This document shows positions 25,467 to 39,313 of a stretch of DNA of 64,000 nucleotides, in pieces (the stretch's first letter is position 1; each line of letters starts with the position of its first letter). The DNA is taken from NCBI GenBank assembly GCA_024803745.1, contig JANJXV010000262.1, forward strand, positions 1-64,000, in the 5' to 3' direction. A model generated the notes under the pieces. That model had not been told where the DNA came from and did no database searches. It saw only the letters and a list, made by a program, of their open reading frames with translations. The position numbers and the translations under genes were made by a program. This stretch comes from Megascapheus bottae (Eukaryota; Chordata; Mammalia; Rodentia; Geomyidae).

Positions 25467-27780
25467 CTACATTCTATGACTTCACACACTTCCATTCTAT
25501 TACTTCACACACCTCCATTCTGTGACTTCACTCACCTCCATTGTGAGTTCACACACCTCCATTCTCTGACTTCACACACCTCCATTCTGTGACTTCACAC
25601 ACCTCGATTCTCTGACTTCACACACCTCCATTCCACGATTTCACACACCTCCATTCTGTGACTTCACACATCTCCATTCTATGACTTCACACACGTCCAT
25701 TCTGTGACTTCACACACCTCCATTCTGAGTGCACACCCCTCCATTCTGTGACTTCACACACCTCCATTATATGAGTTCACACACCTCCATTCTGACATCA
25801 CACACCTCCATTCTATGACTTCACAGACCTCGAATCTGTGACCTCACTCACCTGCACTCTATGACTTCACACTCCTCCATTCTATGACTTCCCACACCTC
25901 CTTTCTATGACTTCACACACTTCCATTGTGACATCACACAACTCCATTCTATGAGTTCACACACCTCGATTCTATGACTTCACACACCTCCATTCTGACT
26001 TCACACACCTCCATTCTATGTCTTCACAGTCCTCGAATCTGTGACTTCACTTACCTCCACTCTATGACTTCACACTCCTCCATTCCATGACTTCACACAC
26101 CTCCTTTCTATGACTTCACCCACCTCCATTCTATGACTTCACACCTCCAATCTGACTTCACACACCTCCATTCTGTGACTTCACACACCTCCATTCTGTG
26201 ACTTCACACACCTCCATTATATGACTTCACACACCTCCATTCTATGACTTCATACACCTCCATTCTGTGGCTTCACACACCTCCATTCTGAGTTCACACA
26301 CCTCCATTCTGTGACTTCACAAACCTCCATTCTTTGACTTCACAAACCTCCATTCTGTGACTTCACACACCTCCATTCTGTGATTTCACACACCTCCATT
26401 CTATGACTTCACACACCTCCATTATATGACTTCACACACCTCCATTCTATGACTTCATACACCTCCATTCTGTGACTTCACACACCTCCATTCTGAGTTC
26501 ACACACCTCCATTCTGTGACTTCACAAACCTCCATTCTTTGACTTCACAAACCTCCATTCTGTGACTTCACACACCTCCATTCTGTGATTTCACACACCT
26601 CCATTCTATGACTTCACACACCTCCATTCTGTGACTTCACACACATTCATTCTATGACTTCACACACCTCCATTCTATGACTTCACACATCCATTTTGAC
26701 TTCACACACCTCCAATATATGACTTCAAACACCTCAATTTTGTGACTTCACACACCTCCATTCTATGACTTCATACCCGTCCATTCTGTGACTTCACACA
26801 CCTCCATTCTATGACTTCACACACCTCCATTCTGTGACTTCACCCACCTCCATTCTATGACTTCACACACCAACATTTATGACGTCACATACCTCCATTC
26901 TGTGACTTCACACCCCTCCATTCTGACATCACACACCTACATTCTATGACTTCACACACTTCCATTATATTACTTCACACACCTCCATTCTGTGACTTCA
27001 CTCACCTCCATTGTGAGTTCACACACCTCCATTCTGTGACTTCACACACCTCCATTCTTTGACTTCACACACCTCGATTCTCTGACTTCACACACCTCCA
27101 TTCCACGATTTCACACACCTCCATTCTGTGACTTCACACATCTCTATTCTATGACTTCACACACGTCCATTCTGTGACTTCACACACCTCCATTCTGAGT
27201 TCACACCCCTCCATTCTGTGACTTCACACACCTCCATTATATGAGTTCACACAGCTCCATTCTGACTTCACACACCTCCATTCTATGACTTCACACACTT
27301 CCATTTTTTGATATCATACACCTCCATTATATGACTTCACACACCTACATTGTGACTTCACACAACTACGTTCTATCAGTTCACACACCTGCATTGTGAC
27401 TTCACACAACTCCAGTCTCTGACTTCACACACCTCCATTCTGAATACACACACCTCCATGCTGACTTCACACACCTCAATTCTGTGACTTCACAGACTTC
27501 CATTCTATGACTTCACACACCTCCATTCTGTGACTTCACTCACCTCCATTGTGAGTTCACGCACATCCATTATGTGACTTCACACACCTCCATTCATTTA
27601 CTTCACACACCTTGATTCTCTGAATCACATACCTCCATTCTACGATTTCACACACATCCATTCTGTGACTTCACACATCTCCATTCTATGACTTCACACA
27701 CCTCCATTCTGTGACGTCACACACCTCCATTCTGAATTCACACAGCTCCTTTCTATGACTTCACACACCTCCTTCTGTGA
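25467..27780. repeat. Higher-order repeat copy C4, partial
   Basis: Follows the standard order through CTCGAA (25,829), CTACATTC of the second part (26,937) and TTTTTGATAT (27,305). It leaves the HOR at GTGACGTTACACACCTC, after which C1 and C2 continue with CCAACATATG but this copy continues with TATTCCATG and enters another module. Shares TGTGGCTTC (26,268) with C3, and CACCTCC at the CACCGCC site with C3 and C5. Confidence 0.9.
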
Positions 27781-29240
27781 CGTTACACACCTCTATTCCA
27801 TGATTTCACACACCTCCATTGTGATTTCACACACCTCCCTTCTATGTGTTCACACACCTCCATTCTATGATTTCACACACCTCCATTCCATGACTTCACA
27901 CACCTCCATTCTATGACTTCACACACCTCCATTCTGAATTCACACACCTATATTCTGTGACTTCACACAACTCAATTTCTGACTTCACACACTTCCATTC
28001 TATGACTTCCACACCTGCATTCTGTAACTTCACATACCACCATTCTATGACTTCACACACCTCCATTGTGACTTCACATACCTCCATTCTATGAGTTCAC
28101 ACACCTCCATTCTGACTTCACACACCTCCATTCTATGAGTTCACACACCTCCTTTCTGACTTCACACAACTCTATTCTATGACTTAGCACACCTCAATTC
28201 TGATTTCACACACCTCTATTCTGTGACTTCACACACCTCCATGACATGACTTTACATACCTCCATTCGATGACTTCATACACCTCCATTCTTTGACTTCA
28301 CACACCTCCATTTTGACTTCACACACCTCCATTCTCTGACTTTACACACGTCCATTTGTGACTTCACACACCACCTTTTTGACTTCACACACCTTCATTC
28401 TGTGACTTCACACACCTTGGTTCTCTGAATCACATACCTCCATTCTACGATTTCAGAAACCTCCATTCTGTGACTTCACACATCTCCATTCTATGACTTC
28501 ACACACCTCCATTCTGTGACTTCACACACCTCCATTCTGAATTCACACAGCTCCTTTCTATGACTTCACACACCTCCTTCTGTGACTTCACACACCTCTA
28601 TTCTATGACTTCACACACCTCCCTTGTGATTTCACACACCTCCCTTCTATGTGTTCACACACCTCCATTCTGACTTTACACACCTCAATTCTATCACTTC
28701 ACACACCTCCATTCTGACTTCACACACCTCCATTCTGTGACTTCACACACCTCCATTCTATGATTTCCCACACCTCCATTCCATGACTTCACACACCTCC
28801 ATTCTATGACTTCACACACCTCCATTCTGAATTCACACACCTATATTCTGTGACTTCACACACCTCAATTTCTGACTTCACATACTTCCATTCTATGACT
28901 TCCACACTTGCATTCTGTAACTTCACATACCACCATTCTATGACTTCACACACCTCCATTGTGACTTCACATACCTCCATTCTATGAGTTCACACACCTC
29001 CATTCTGACTTCACACACCTCTATTCTATTCCTTAGCACACCTCAATTCTGATTTCACACACCTCCATTCTGTGACTTCACACACCTCCATGACATCACT
29101 TTACATACCTCCATTCGATGACTTCACACAACTCCATTCTTTGACTTCACACACCTCCATTTTGACTTCACACACCTCCATTCTGTGACTTTACACCCGT
29201 CCATTTGTGACTTCACACACCACCTTTTTGACTTCACACA
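27700..29240. repeat. Tandem duplication of about 805-893 bp inside module M
   Basis: The runs at 27,700-28,400 and 28,550-29,240 repeat each other: GCTCCTTTCT at 27,745 and 28,550 (805), CCACCATT at 28,037 and 28,930 (893), ATGACAT at 28,241 and 29,090 (849). Changing spacing shows several monomer-sized indels since duplication. Both halves are present in module M copy 2, so this step is older than the 7.9-kb duplication. Confidence 0.72.
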
Positions 29241-30463
29241 CCTTCATTCTGTGACTTCACACACCTCCATTTTGTGACTTAACACACTTCCGTTTTGACT
29301 TCACACACATCCATTCTGTGACTTCACACACCTCCATTGTTTGACTTCACACACGTCTATTGTTTGACTTCACACACCTCCATTCTTTGACTTCACACAC
29401 CTCCATTCCATGACTTCACAACCTCCATTCTATGAGTTCACACACCTTCATTCTATGAGTTCACAAACTCCATTTTTACTTCCCACACCTCCATTCTATG
29501 ACTTCACACACTTCCAATCTATGACTTCACACACCTCCATTCTAAGACTTCACACACCTCCATTCTATGACTTCACACACCTCCATTCTAAGACTTCACA
29601 CACCTCCATTCTATGACTTCATACACCTCCATTCTATGATTTCACACACCAACATACTATGACTTCACACACTTCCATTATGTGACTTCACACATCTCCC
29701 TTCTGACTTCACATTCCTCCATTCTATGACTTCACACACCTCCATTCTATGACTTCACACACCTCCATTCTGTAACTTCACACACTTCCAATGTTTGACT
29801 TCACAAACCTCCATTCCATGACTTCATACACCTCCATTCTATGACTTCACACACCTCCATTCTTTGACTTCACAGACCTCCATTTTGACTAGACACACCT
29901 CCATTCTGTGACTTCACACACCTCCTTTCTGTGACTTCACACACCTCCATACTATGACTTCCACACACCTTCAATCTATGACTTTTCGCACCTCCATTCT
30001 ATGACTTCACACACTTCCAATCTATGACTTCACACACCTCCATTCTATGACTTCACACACCTCCATTCTATGACTTCACACACCTGCATTCTGACTTCAC
30101 ACACCTCCATTCCATGACTTCACACAACTGTATTCTGTGACTTCACACACCTGCCTTCTGTGACTTTACACACCTCCATTCTATGACTTCACACACCTCC
30201 ATTCTATGACATCACACCTCCATTCTTTGACTTCACACACCAACATTTATGACGTCACATACCTCCATTCTGTGACTTCACACACCTCCATTCTGACATC
30301 ACACACCTGCATTCTGTGACTTCACACACCTCCATTCTATGACTTCACACACAACTCCATTCTGTGACTTCACACACCTCCACCCTGTGACTTTACACAC
30401 CTCAATACTGTGACTTCACACACCTCCATTCTATGATTTCACACACAATCCATTCTATGACTT
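27781..30463. repeat. Module M, copy 1
   Basis: A block with its own set of variants: CACCTATATTCTGTGAC, CTCAATTTCTGAC, ACATACCACCATTC, TCCATGACATGACTTTACATA, CGTCCATTTGTGAC, CACCACCTTTTTGAC, ACTTTTCGCACC and CCAACATTTATGACGTCAC. The same order recurs at 35,724-38,340 with a spacing of 7,943 at the left end and 7,878 at the right; the 65-bp difference is one small deletion in copy 2 near 36,940. Nothing but array monomers is present. Confidence 0.88.
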
Positions 30464-33409
30464 CATACACCTCCATTCTGTGACTTCACACACCTCCATT
30501 CTGTGACTTCACACACCTCCATTATATGACTTCACACACCTCCATTCTATGACTTCATACACCTCCATTCTGTGACTTCACACACCTCCATTCTGAGTTC
30601 ACACACCTCCATTCTGTGACTTCACAAACCTCCATTCTTTGACTTCACAAACCTCCATTCTGTGACTTCACACACCTCCATTCTGTGATTTCACACACCT
30701 CCATTCTATGACTTCACACACCTCCATTATATGACTTCACACACCGCCATTCTATGACTTCATACACCTCCATTCTGTGACTTCACACACCTCCATTCTG
30801 AGTTCACACACCTCCATTCTGTGACTTCACAAACCTCCATTCTTTGACTTCACAAACCTCCATTCTGTGACTTCACACACCTCCATTCTGTGATTTCACA
30901 CACCTCCATTCTATGACTTCACACACCTCCATTCTGTGACTTCACACACATTCATTCTATGACTTCACACACCTCCATTCTATGACTTCACACATCCATT
31001 TTGACTTCACACACCTCCAATATATGACTTCAAACACCTCAATTTTGTGACTTCACACACCTCCATTCTATGACTTCATACCCGTCCATTCTGTGACTTC
31101 ACACACCTCCATTCTATGACTTCACACACCTCCATTCTGTGACTTCACCCACCTCCATTCTATGACTTCACACACCAACATTTATGACGTCACATACCTC
31201 CATTCTGTGACTTCACACCCCTCCATTCTGACATCACACACCTACATTCTATGACTTCACACACTTCCATTATATTACTTCACACACCTCCATTCTGTGA
31301 CTTCACTCACCTCCATTGTGAGTTCACACACCTCCATTCTGTGACTTCAAACACCTCCATTCTTTGACTTCACACACCTCGATTCTCTGACTTCACACAC
31401 CTCCATTCCACGATTTCACACACCTCCATTCTGTGACTTCACACATCTCTATTCTATGACTTCACACACGTCCATTCTGTGACTTCACACACCTCCATTC
31501 TGAGTTCACACCCCTCCATTCTGTGACTTCACACACCTCCATTATATGAGTTCACACAGCTCCATTCTGACTTCACACACCTCCATTCTATGACTTCACA
31601 CACTTCCATTTTTTGATATCATACACCTCCATTATATGACTTCACACACCTACATTGTGACTTCACACAACTACGTTCTATCAGTTCACACACCTGCATT
31701 GTGACTTCACACAACTCCAGTCTCTGACTTCACACACCTCCATTCTGAATACACACACCTCCATGCTGACTTCACACACCTCAATTCTGTGACTTCACAG
31801 ACTTCCATTCTATGACTTCACACACCTCCATTCTGTGACTTCACTCACCTCCATTGTGAGTTCACGCACATCCATTATGTGACTTCACACACCTCCATTC
31901 ATTTACTTCACACACCTTGATTCTCTGAATCACATACCTCCATTCTACGATTTCACACACATCCATTCTGTGACTTCACACATCTCCATTCTATGACTTC
32001 ACACACCTCCATTCTGTGACGTCACACACCTCCATTCTGAATTCACACAGCTCCTTTCTATGACTTCACACACCTCCTTCTGTGACGTTACACACCTCCA
32101 ACATATGACTTCAAACACCTCAATTTTGTGACTTCACACACCTCTATTCTCTGACTTCTATGACTTCATACCGTCCATTCTGTGACTTCACATACCTCCA
32201 TTGAATGACTTCACACATTTCCATTCTATGATTCACACACCTCCATTCTGTGATTTTACACACATCCATTCTGAGTTCACACACCTCCATTCTGTGACTT
32301 CACACACCTCCATTCTGTGACTTCCCACACCTCAATTCTGTGACTTCACACACCTCCATTCTATGACTTCACACACCTCTATTCTGACTTCACACCTCCA
32401 TTCTATGTCTTCACACACCTCCATTCTGACTTCACACACCTCCATTCTATGACTTCGCACACCTCCATTCTGACATCACACACCTCCATTCTATGACTTC
32501 ACAGACCTCGAATCTGTGACCTCACTCACCTGCACTCTATGACTTCACACTCCTCCATTCTATGACTTCCCACACCTCCTTTCTATGACTTCACACACTT
32601 CCATTTTGACATCACACAACTCCATTCTATGAGTTCACACACCTCCATTCTATGACTTCACACACCTCCATTCTGACTTCACACACCTCCATTCTATGAC
32701 TTCACAGTCCTCGAATCTGTGACTTCACTTACCTCCACTCTATGACTTCACACTCCTCCATTCTATGACTTCACACACCTCCTTTCTATGACTTCACCCA
32801 CCTCCATTCTATGACTTCACACCTCCAATCTGACTTCACACACCTCAATTCTGTGACTTCACACACCTCCATTCTGTGACTTCACACACCTCCATTATAT
32901 GACTTCACACACCTCCATTCTATGACTTCATACACCTCCATTCTGTGACTTCACACACCTCCATTCTGAGTTCACACACCTCCATTCTGTGACTTCACAA
33001 ACCTCCATTCTTTGACTTCACAAACCTCCATTCTGTGACTTCACACACCTCCATTCTGTGATTTCACACACCTCCATTCTATGACTTCACACACCTCCAT
33101 TCTGTGACTTCACACACCTTCATTCTATGACTTCACACACCTCCATTCTATGACTTCACACATCCATTTTGACTTCACACACCTCCAATATATGACTTCA
33201 AACACCTCAATTTTGTGACTTCACACACCTCCATTCTATGACTTCATACCCGTCCATTCTGTGACTTCACACACCTCCATTCTATGACTTCACACACCTC
33301 CATTCTGTGACTTCAACCACCTCCGTTCTATGACTTCACACACCAACAGTTATGACGTCACATACCTCCATTCTGTGACTTCACACCCCTCCATTCTGAC
33401 ATCACACAC
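30464..33409. repeat. Higher-order repeat resumed after module M: partial copy C2'
   Basis: Matches C2 from about 19,983 at a constant 10,481-bp spacing: TTATATGACT 20,041/30,522, CTACATTC 20,761/31,242, TTTTTGATAT 21,129/31,610, GACTTCTATG 21,672/32,153, CTCGAA 22,026/32,507. It carries the CACCGCC marker seen in C1 and C2 but not in C3-C5. It lacks the private CCTTCATTG and CTCAATGCTG of C2, so those changes in C2 came later. Confidence 0.9.
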
Positions 33410-35723
33410 CTACATTCTATGACTTCACACACTTCCATTCTATTACTTCACACACCTCCATTCTGTGACTTCACTCACCTCCATTGTGAGTTCACACACC
33501 TCCATTCTCTGACTTCACACACCTCCATTCTGTGACTTCACACACCTCGATTCTCTGACTTCACACACCTCCATTCCACGATTTCACACACCTCCATTCT
33601 GTGACTTCACACATCTCCATTCTATGACTTCACACACGTCCATTCTGTGACTTCACACACCTCCATTCTGAGTGCACACCCCTCCATTCTGTGACTTCAC
33701 ACACCTCCATTATATGAGTTCACACACCTCCATTCTGACATCACACACCTCCATTCTATGACTTCACAGACCTCGAATCTGTGACCTCACTCACCTGCAC
33801 TCTATGACTTCACACTCCTCCATTCTATGACTTCCCACACCTCCTTTCTATGACTTCACACACTTCCATTGTGACATCACACAACTCCATTCTATGAGTT
33901 CACACACCTCGATTCTATGACTTCACACACCTCCATTCTGACTTCACACACCTCCATTCTATGTCTTCACAGTCCTCGAATCTGTGACTTCACTTACCTC
34001 CACTCTATGACTTCACACTCCTCCATTCCATGACTTCACACACCTCCTTTCTATGACTTCACCCACCTCCATTCTATGACTTCACACCTCCAATCTGACT
34101 TCACACACCTCCATTCTGTGACTTCACACACCTCCATTCTGTGACTTCACACACCTCCATTATATGACTTCACACACCTCCATTCTATGACTTCATACAC
34201 CTCCATTCTGTGACTTCACACACCTCCATTCTGAGTTCACACACCTCCATTCTGTGACTTCACAAACCTCCATTCTTTGACTTCACAAACCTCCATTCTG
34301 TGACTTCACACACCTCCTTTCTGTGATTTCACACACCTCCATTCTATGACTTCACACACCTCCATTATATGACTTCACACACCTCCATTCTATGACTTCA
34401 TAAACCTCCATTCTGTGACTTCACACACCTCCATTCTGAGTTCACACACCTCCATTCTGTGACTTCACAAACCTCCATTCTTTGACTTCACAAACCTCCA
34501 TTCTGTGACTTCACACACCTCCATTCTGTGATTTCACACACCTCCATTCTATGACTTCACACACCTCCATTCTGTGACTTCACACACATTCATTCTATGA
34601 CTTCACACACCTCCATTCTATGACTTCACACATCCATTTTGACTTCACACACCTCCAATATATGACTTCAAACACCTCAATTTTGTGACTTCACACACCT
34701 CCATTCTATGACTTCATACCCGTCCATTCTGTGACTTCACACACCTCCATTCTATGACTTCACACACCTCCATTCTGTGACTTCACCCACCTCCATTCTA
34801 TGACTTCACACACCAACATTTATGACGTCACATACCTCCATTCTGTGACTTCACACCCCTCCATTCTGACATCACACACCTACATTCTATGACTTCACAC
34901 ACTTCCATTATATTACTTCACACACCTCCATTCTGTGACTTCACTCACCTCCATTGTGAGTTCACACACCTCCATTCTGTGACTTCACACACCTCCATTC
35001 TTTGACTTCACACACCTCGATTCTCTGACTTCACACACCTCCATTCCACGATTTCACACACCTCCATTCTGTGACTTCACACATCTCTATTCTATGACTT
35101 CACACACGTCCATTCTGTGACTTCACACACCTCCATTCTGAGTTCACACCCCTCCATTCTGTGACTTCACACACCTCCATTATATGAGTTCACACAGCTC
35201 CATTCTGACTTCACACACCTCCATTCTATGACTTCACACACTTCCATTTTTTGATATCATACATCTCCATTATATGACTTCACACACCTACATTGTGACT
35301 TCACACAACTACGTTCTATCAGTTCACACACCTGCATTGTGACTTCACACAACTCCAGTCTCTGACTTCACACACCTCCATTCTGAATACACACACCTCC
35401 ATGCTGACTTCACACACCTCAATTCTGTGACTTCACAGACTTCCATTCTATGACTTCACACACCTCCATTCTGTGACTTCACTCACCTCCATTGTGAGTT
35501 CACACACATCCATTATGTGACTTCACACACCTCCATTCATTTACTTCACACACCTTGATTCTCTGAATCACATACCTCCATTCTACGATTTCACACACAT
35601 CCATTCTGTGACTTCACACATCTCCATTCTATGACTTCACACACCTCCATTCTGTGACGTCACACACCTCCATTCTGAATTCACACAGCTCCTTTCTATG
35701 ACTTCACACACCTCCTTCTGTGA
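33410..35723. repeat. Higher-order repeat copy C5, partial
   Basis: Equivalent to C4 at 7,943-bp spacing (CTCGAA 25,829/33,772, TTTTTGATAT 27,305/35,248), leaving the HOR at the same point into module M. Shares CACCTCC at the CACCGCC site with C3 and C4 but lacks their TGTGGCTTC. Private forms include CTCCTTTCTGTGATTTC near 34,317 and CATAAACCTCC near 34,400. Confidence 0.9.
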
Positions 35724-38340
35724 CGTTACACACCTCTATTCCATGATTTCACACACCTCCATTGTGATTTCACACACCTCCCTTCTATGTGTTCACACAC
35801 CTCCATTCTATGATTTCACACACCTCCATTCCATGACTTCACACACCTCCATTCTATGACTTCACACACCTCCATTCTGAATTCACACACCTATATTCTG
35901 TGACTTCACACAACTCAATTTCTGACTTCACACACTTCCATTCTATGACTTCCACACCTGCATTCTGTAACTTCACATACCACCATTCTATGACTTCACA
36001 CACCTCCATTGTGACTTCACATACCTCCATTCTATGAGTTCACACACCTCCATTCTGACTTCACACACCTCCATTCTATGAGTTCACATACCTCCTTTCT
36101 GACTTCACACAACTCTATTCTATGACTTAGCACACCTCAATTCTGATTTCACACACCTCTATTCTGTGACTTCACACACCTCCATGACATGACTTTACAT
36201 ACCTCCATTCGATGACTTCATACACCTCCATTCTTTGACTTCACACACCTCCATTTTGACTTCACACACCTCCATTCTCTGACTTTACACACGTCCATTT
36301 GTGACTTCACACACCACCTTTTTGACTTCACACACCTTCATTCTGTGACTTCACACACCTTGATTCTCTGAATCACATACCTCCATTCTACGATTTCAGA
36401 AACCTCCATTCTGTGACTTCACACATCTCCATTCTATGACTTCACACACCTCCATTCTGTGACTTCACACACCTCCATTCTGAATTCACACAGCTCCTTT
36501 CTATGACTTCACACACCTCCTTCTGTGACTTCACACACCTCTATTCTATGACTTCACACACCTCCCTTGTGATTTCACACACCTCCCTTCTATGTGTTCA
36601 CACACCTCCATTCTGACTTTACACACCTCAATTCTATCACTTCACACACCTCCATTCTGACTTCACACACCTCCATTCTGTGACTTCACACACCTCCATT
36701 CTATGATTTCCCACACCTCCATTCCATGACTTCACACACCTCCATTCTATGACTTCACACACCTCCATTCTGAATTCACACACCTATATTCTGTGACTTC
36801 ACACACCTCAATTTCTGACTTCACATACTTCCATTCTATGACTTCCACACCTGCATTCTGTAACTTCACATACCACCATTCTATGACTTCACACACCTCC
36901 ATTGTGACTTCACATACCTCCATTCTATGAGTTCACACACCTCCATTCTGTGACTTCACACACCTCCATGACATCACTTTACATACCTCCATTCGATGAC
37001 TTCACACAACTCCATTCTTTGACTTCACACACCTCCATTTTGACTTCACACACCTCCATTCTGTGACTTTACACCCGTCCATTTGTGACTTCACACACCA
37101 CCTTTTTGACTTCACACACCTTCATTCTGTGACTTCACACACCTCCATTTTGTGACTTCACACACTTCCGTTTTGACTTCACACACATCCATTCTGTGAC
37201 TTCACACACCTCCATTGTTTGACTTCACACACGTCTATTGTTTGACTTCACACACCTCCATTCTTTGACTTCACACACCTCCATTCCATGACTTCACAAC
37301 CTCCATTCTATGAGTTCACACACCTTCATTCTATGAGTTCACAAACTCCATTTTTACTTCCCACACCTCCATTCTATGACTTCACAAACTTCCAATCTAT
37401 GACTTCACACACCTCCATTCTAAGACTTCACACACCTCCATTCTATGACTTCACACACCTCCATTCTAAGACTTCACACACCTCCATTCTATGACTTCAT
37501 ACACCTCCATTCTATGACTTCACACACCAACATACTATGACTTCACACACTTCCATTATGTGACTTCACACATCTCCCTTCTGACTTCACATTCCTCCAT
37601 TCTATGACTTCACACACCTCCATTCTATGACTTCACACACCTCCATTCTGTAACTTCACACACTTCCAATGTTTGACTTCACAAACCTCCATTCCATGAC
37701 TTCATACACCTCCATTCTATGACTTCACACACCTCCATTCTTTGACTTCACAGACCTCCATTTTGACTTCACACACCTCCATTCTGTGACTTCACACACC
37801 TCCTTTCTGTGACTTCACACACCTCCATACTATGACTTCCACACACCTTCAATCTATGACTTTTCGCACCTCCATTCTATGACTTCACACACTTCCAATC
37901 TATGACTTCACACACCTCCATTCTATGACTTCACACACCTCCATTCTATGACTTCACACACCTGCATTCTGACTTCACACACCTCCATTCCATGACTTCA
38001 CACAACTGTATTCTGTGACTTCACACACCTGCCTTCTGTGACTTTACACACCTCCATTCTATGACTTCACACACCTCCATTCTATGACTTCACACCTCCA
38101 TTCTTTGACTTCACACACCAACATTTATGACGTCACATACCTCCATTCTGTGACTTCACACACCTCCATTCTGACATCACACACCTGCATTCTGTGACTT
38201 CACACACCTCCATTCTATGACTTCACACACAACTCCATTCTGTGACTTCACACACCTCCACCCTGTGACTTTACACACCTCAATACTGTGACTTCACACA
38301 CCTCCATTCTATGATTTCACACACAATCCATTCTATGACT
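35724..38340. repeat. Module M, copy 2
   Basis: Same order as 27,781-30,463 with a 65-bp loss near 36,940, where the CTATTCTATTCCTTAGCACA run of copy 1 (29,021) is missing. At the right end, ACACACAATC (38,319) is followed here by CTTAACAAACCTCC and further array, whereas copy 1 (30,441) goes to CTTCATACACCTCC and the HOR. That difference marks the duplication boundary at 30,463 to within about one monomer. Confidence 0.87.
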
Positions 38341-39313
38341 TAACAAACCTCCATTCTTTGATTTCACACACCTCCATTCTATGACTTCACACACCTCAAT
38401 TGTGACTTCACACAACTCCATTCTGTGACTTCACACACCTGCCTTCTGTGACTTCACACACCTCCATTCTAAGACTTCACACACCTCCATTCTATGACTT
38501 CACACACCTCCATTCTATGACTTCACACACAAACATTTATGACGTCACATACCTCCATTCTGTGACTTCACACCCTTCCATTCTAACATCACACACCTAC
38601 ATTCTATGACTTCACACACTTCCATTCTATTACTTCACACACCTCCATTCTGTGACTTCACTCACCTCCATTGTGAGTTCACACACCTCCATTCTGTGAC
38701 TTCACACACCTCCATTCTGTGACTTCACACACCTCGATTCTCTGACTTCACATACCTCCATTCCACGATTTCACACACCTCCATTCTGTGACTTCACACA
38801 TCTGCATTCTATGACTTCACACACGTTCATTCTGTGACTTCACACACCTCCATTCTGAGTTCACACACCTCCATTCTGTGACTTCACACACCTCCATTAT
38901 ATGAGTTCACACATCTCCATTCTGACTTCACACACCTCCATTCTATGACTTCACAGACTTCCATTGTTTGATATCATACACCACCATTATATGACTTCAC
39001 ACACCTACATTGTGACTTAACACAACTACGTTCTATCAGTTCACACACCTGCATTGTGACTTCACACAACTCCAGTCTCTGACTTCACACACCTCCACTC
39101 TGAATACACACACCTCCATGCTGACTTCACACACCTCAATTCTGTGACTTCACACACTTCCATTCTATGATTTCCCACACCTCCATTCTTTGACTTCACA
39201 CACCTCCATTCTATGACTTCACATACCTCCTTTCTGAGTTGAAACACCTCCATTCTGTGACTTCACATACCTCCAATCTGACTTCACACACCTCCATTCT
39301 GTGACTTCCAAAA
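36917..39313. repeat. Unit P, copy 1 of a 2,460-bp tandem pair
   Basis: Markers recur 2,460-2,462 bp downstream: ATGACAT 36,969/39,430, CCATTCCATG 37,281/39,743, TAACAAACCT 38,341/40,801. The unit overlaps the right part of module M copy 2 and extends through the TTTGATATC run (38,967) and a GTTGAAACACC monomer (39,239) to the junction at ACTTCCAAAACC. A loss of about 65 bp at its left end is not shared by copy 2. Confidence 0.85.

Noticed and set aside
39062..39253. Minus-strand open frames of 60-70 codons (39,062-39,253, 41,522-41,713, 50,821-51,012, 59,082-59,264, 61,035-61,247) of MEVCEV/WRCVKS type
   Set aside because: Conserved between copies only because the DNA blocks are recent duplicates (units P1, P2 and the run at 50.3 kb). 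The peptide is the reverse complement of the monomer read in rotating frames, and the same stretch in other copies contains stops.
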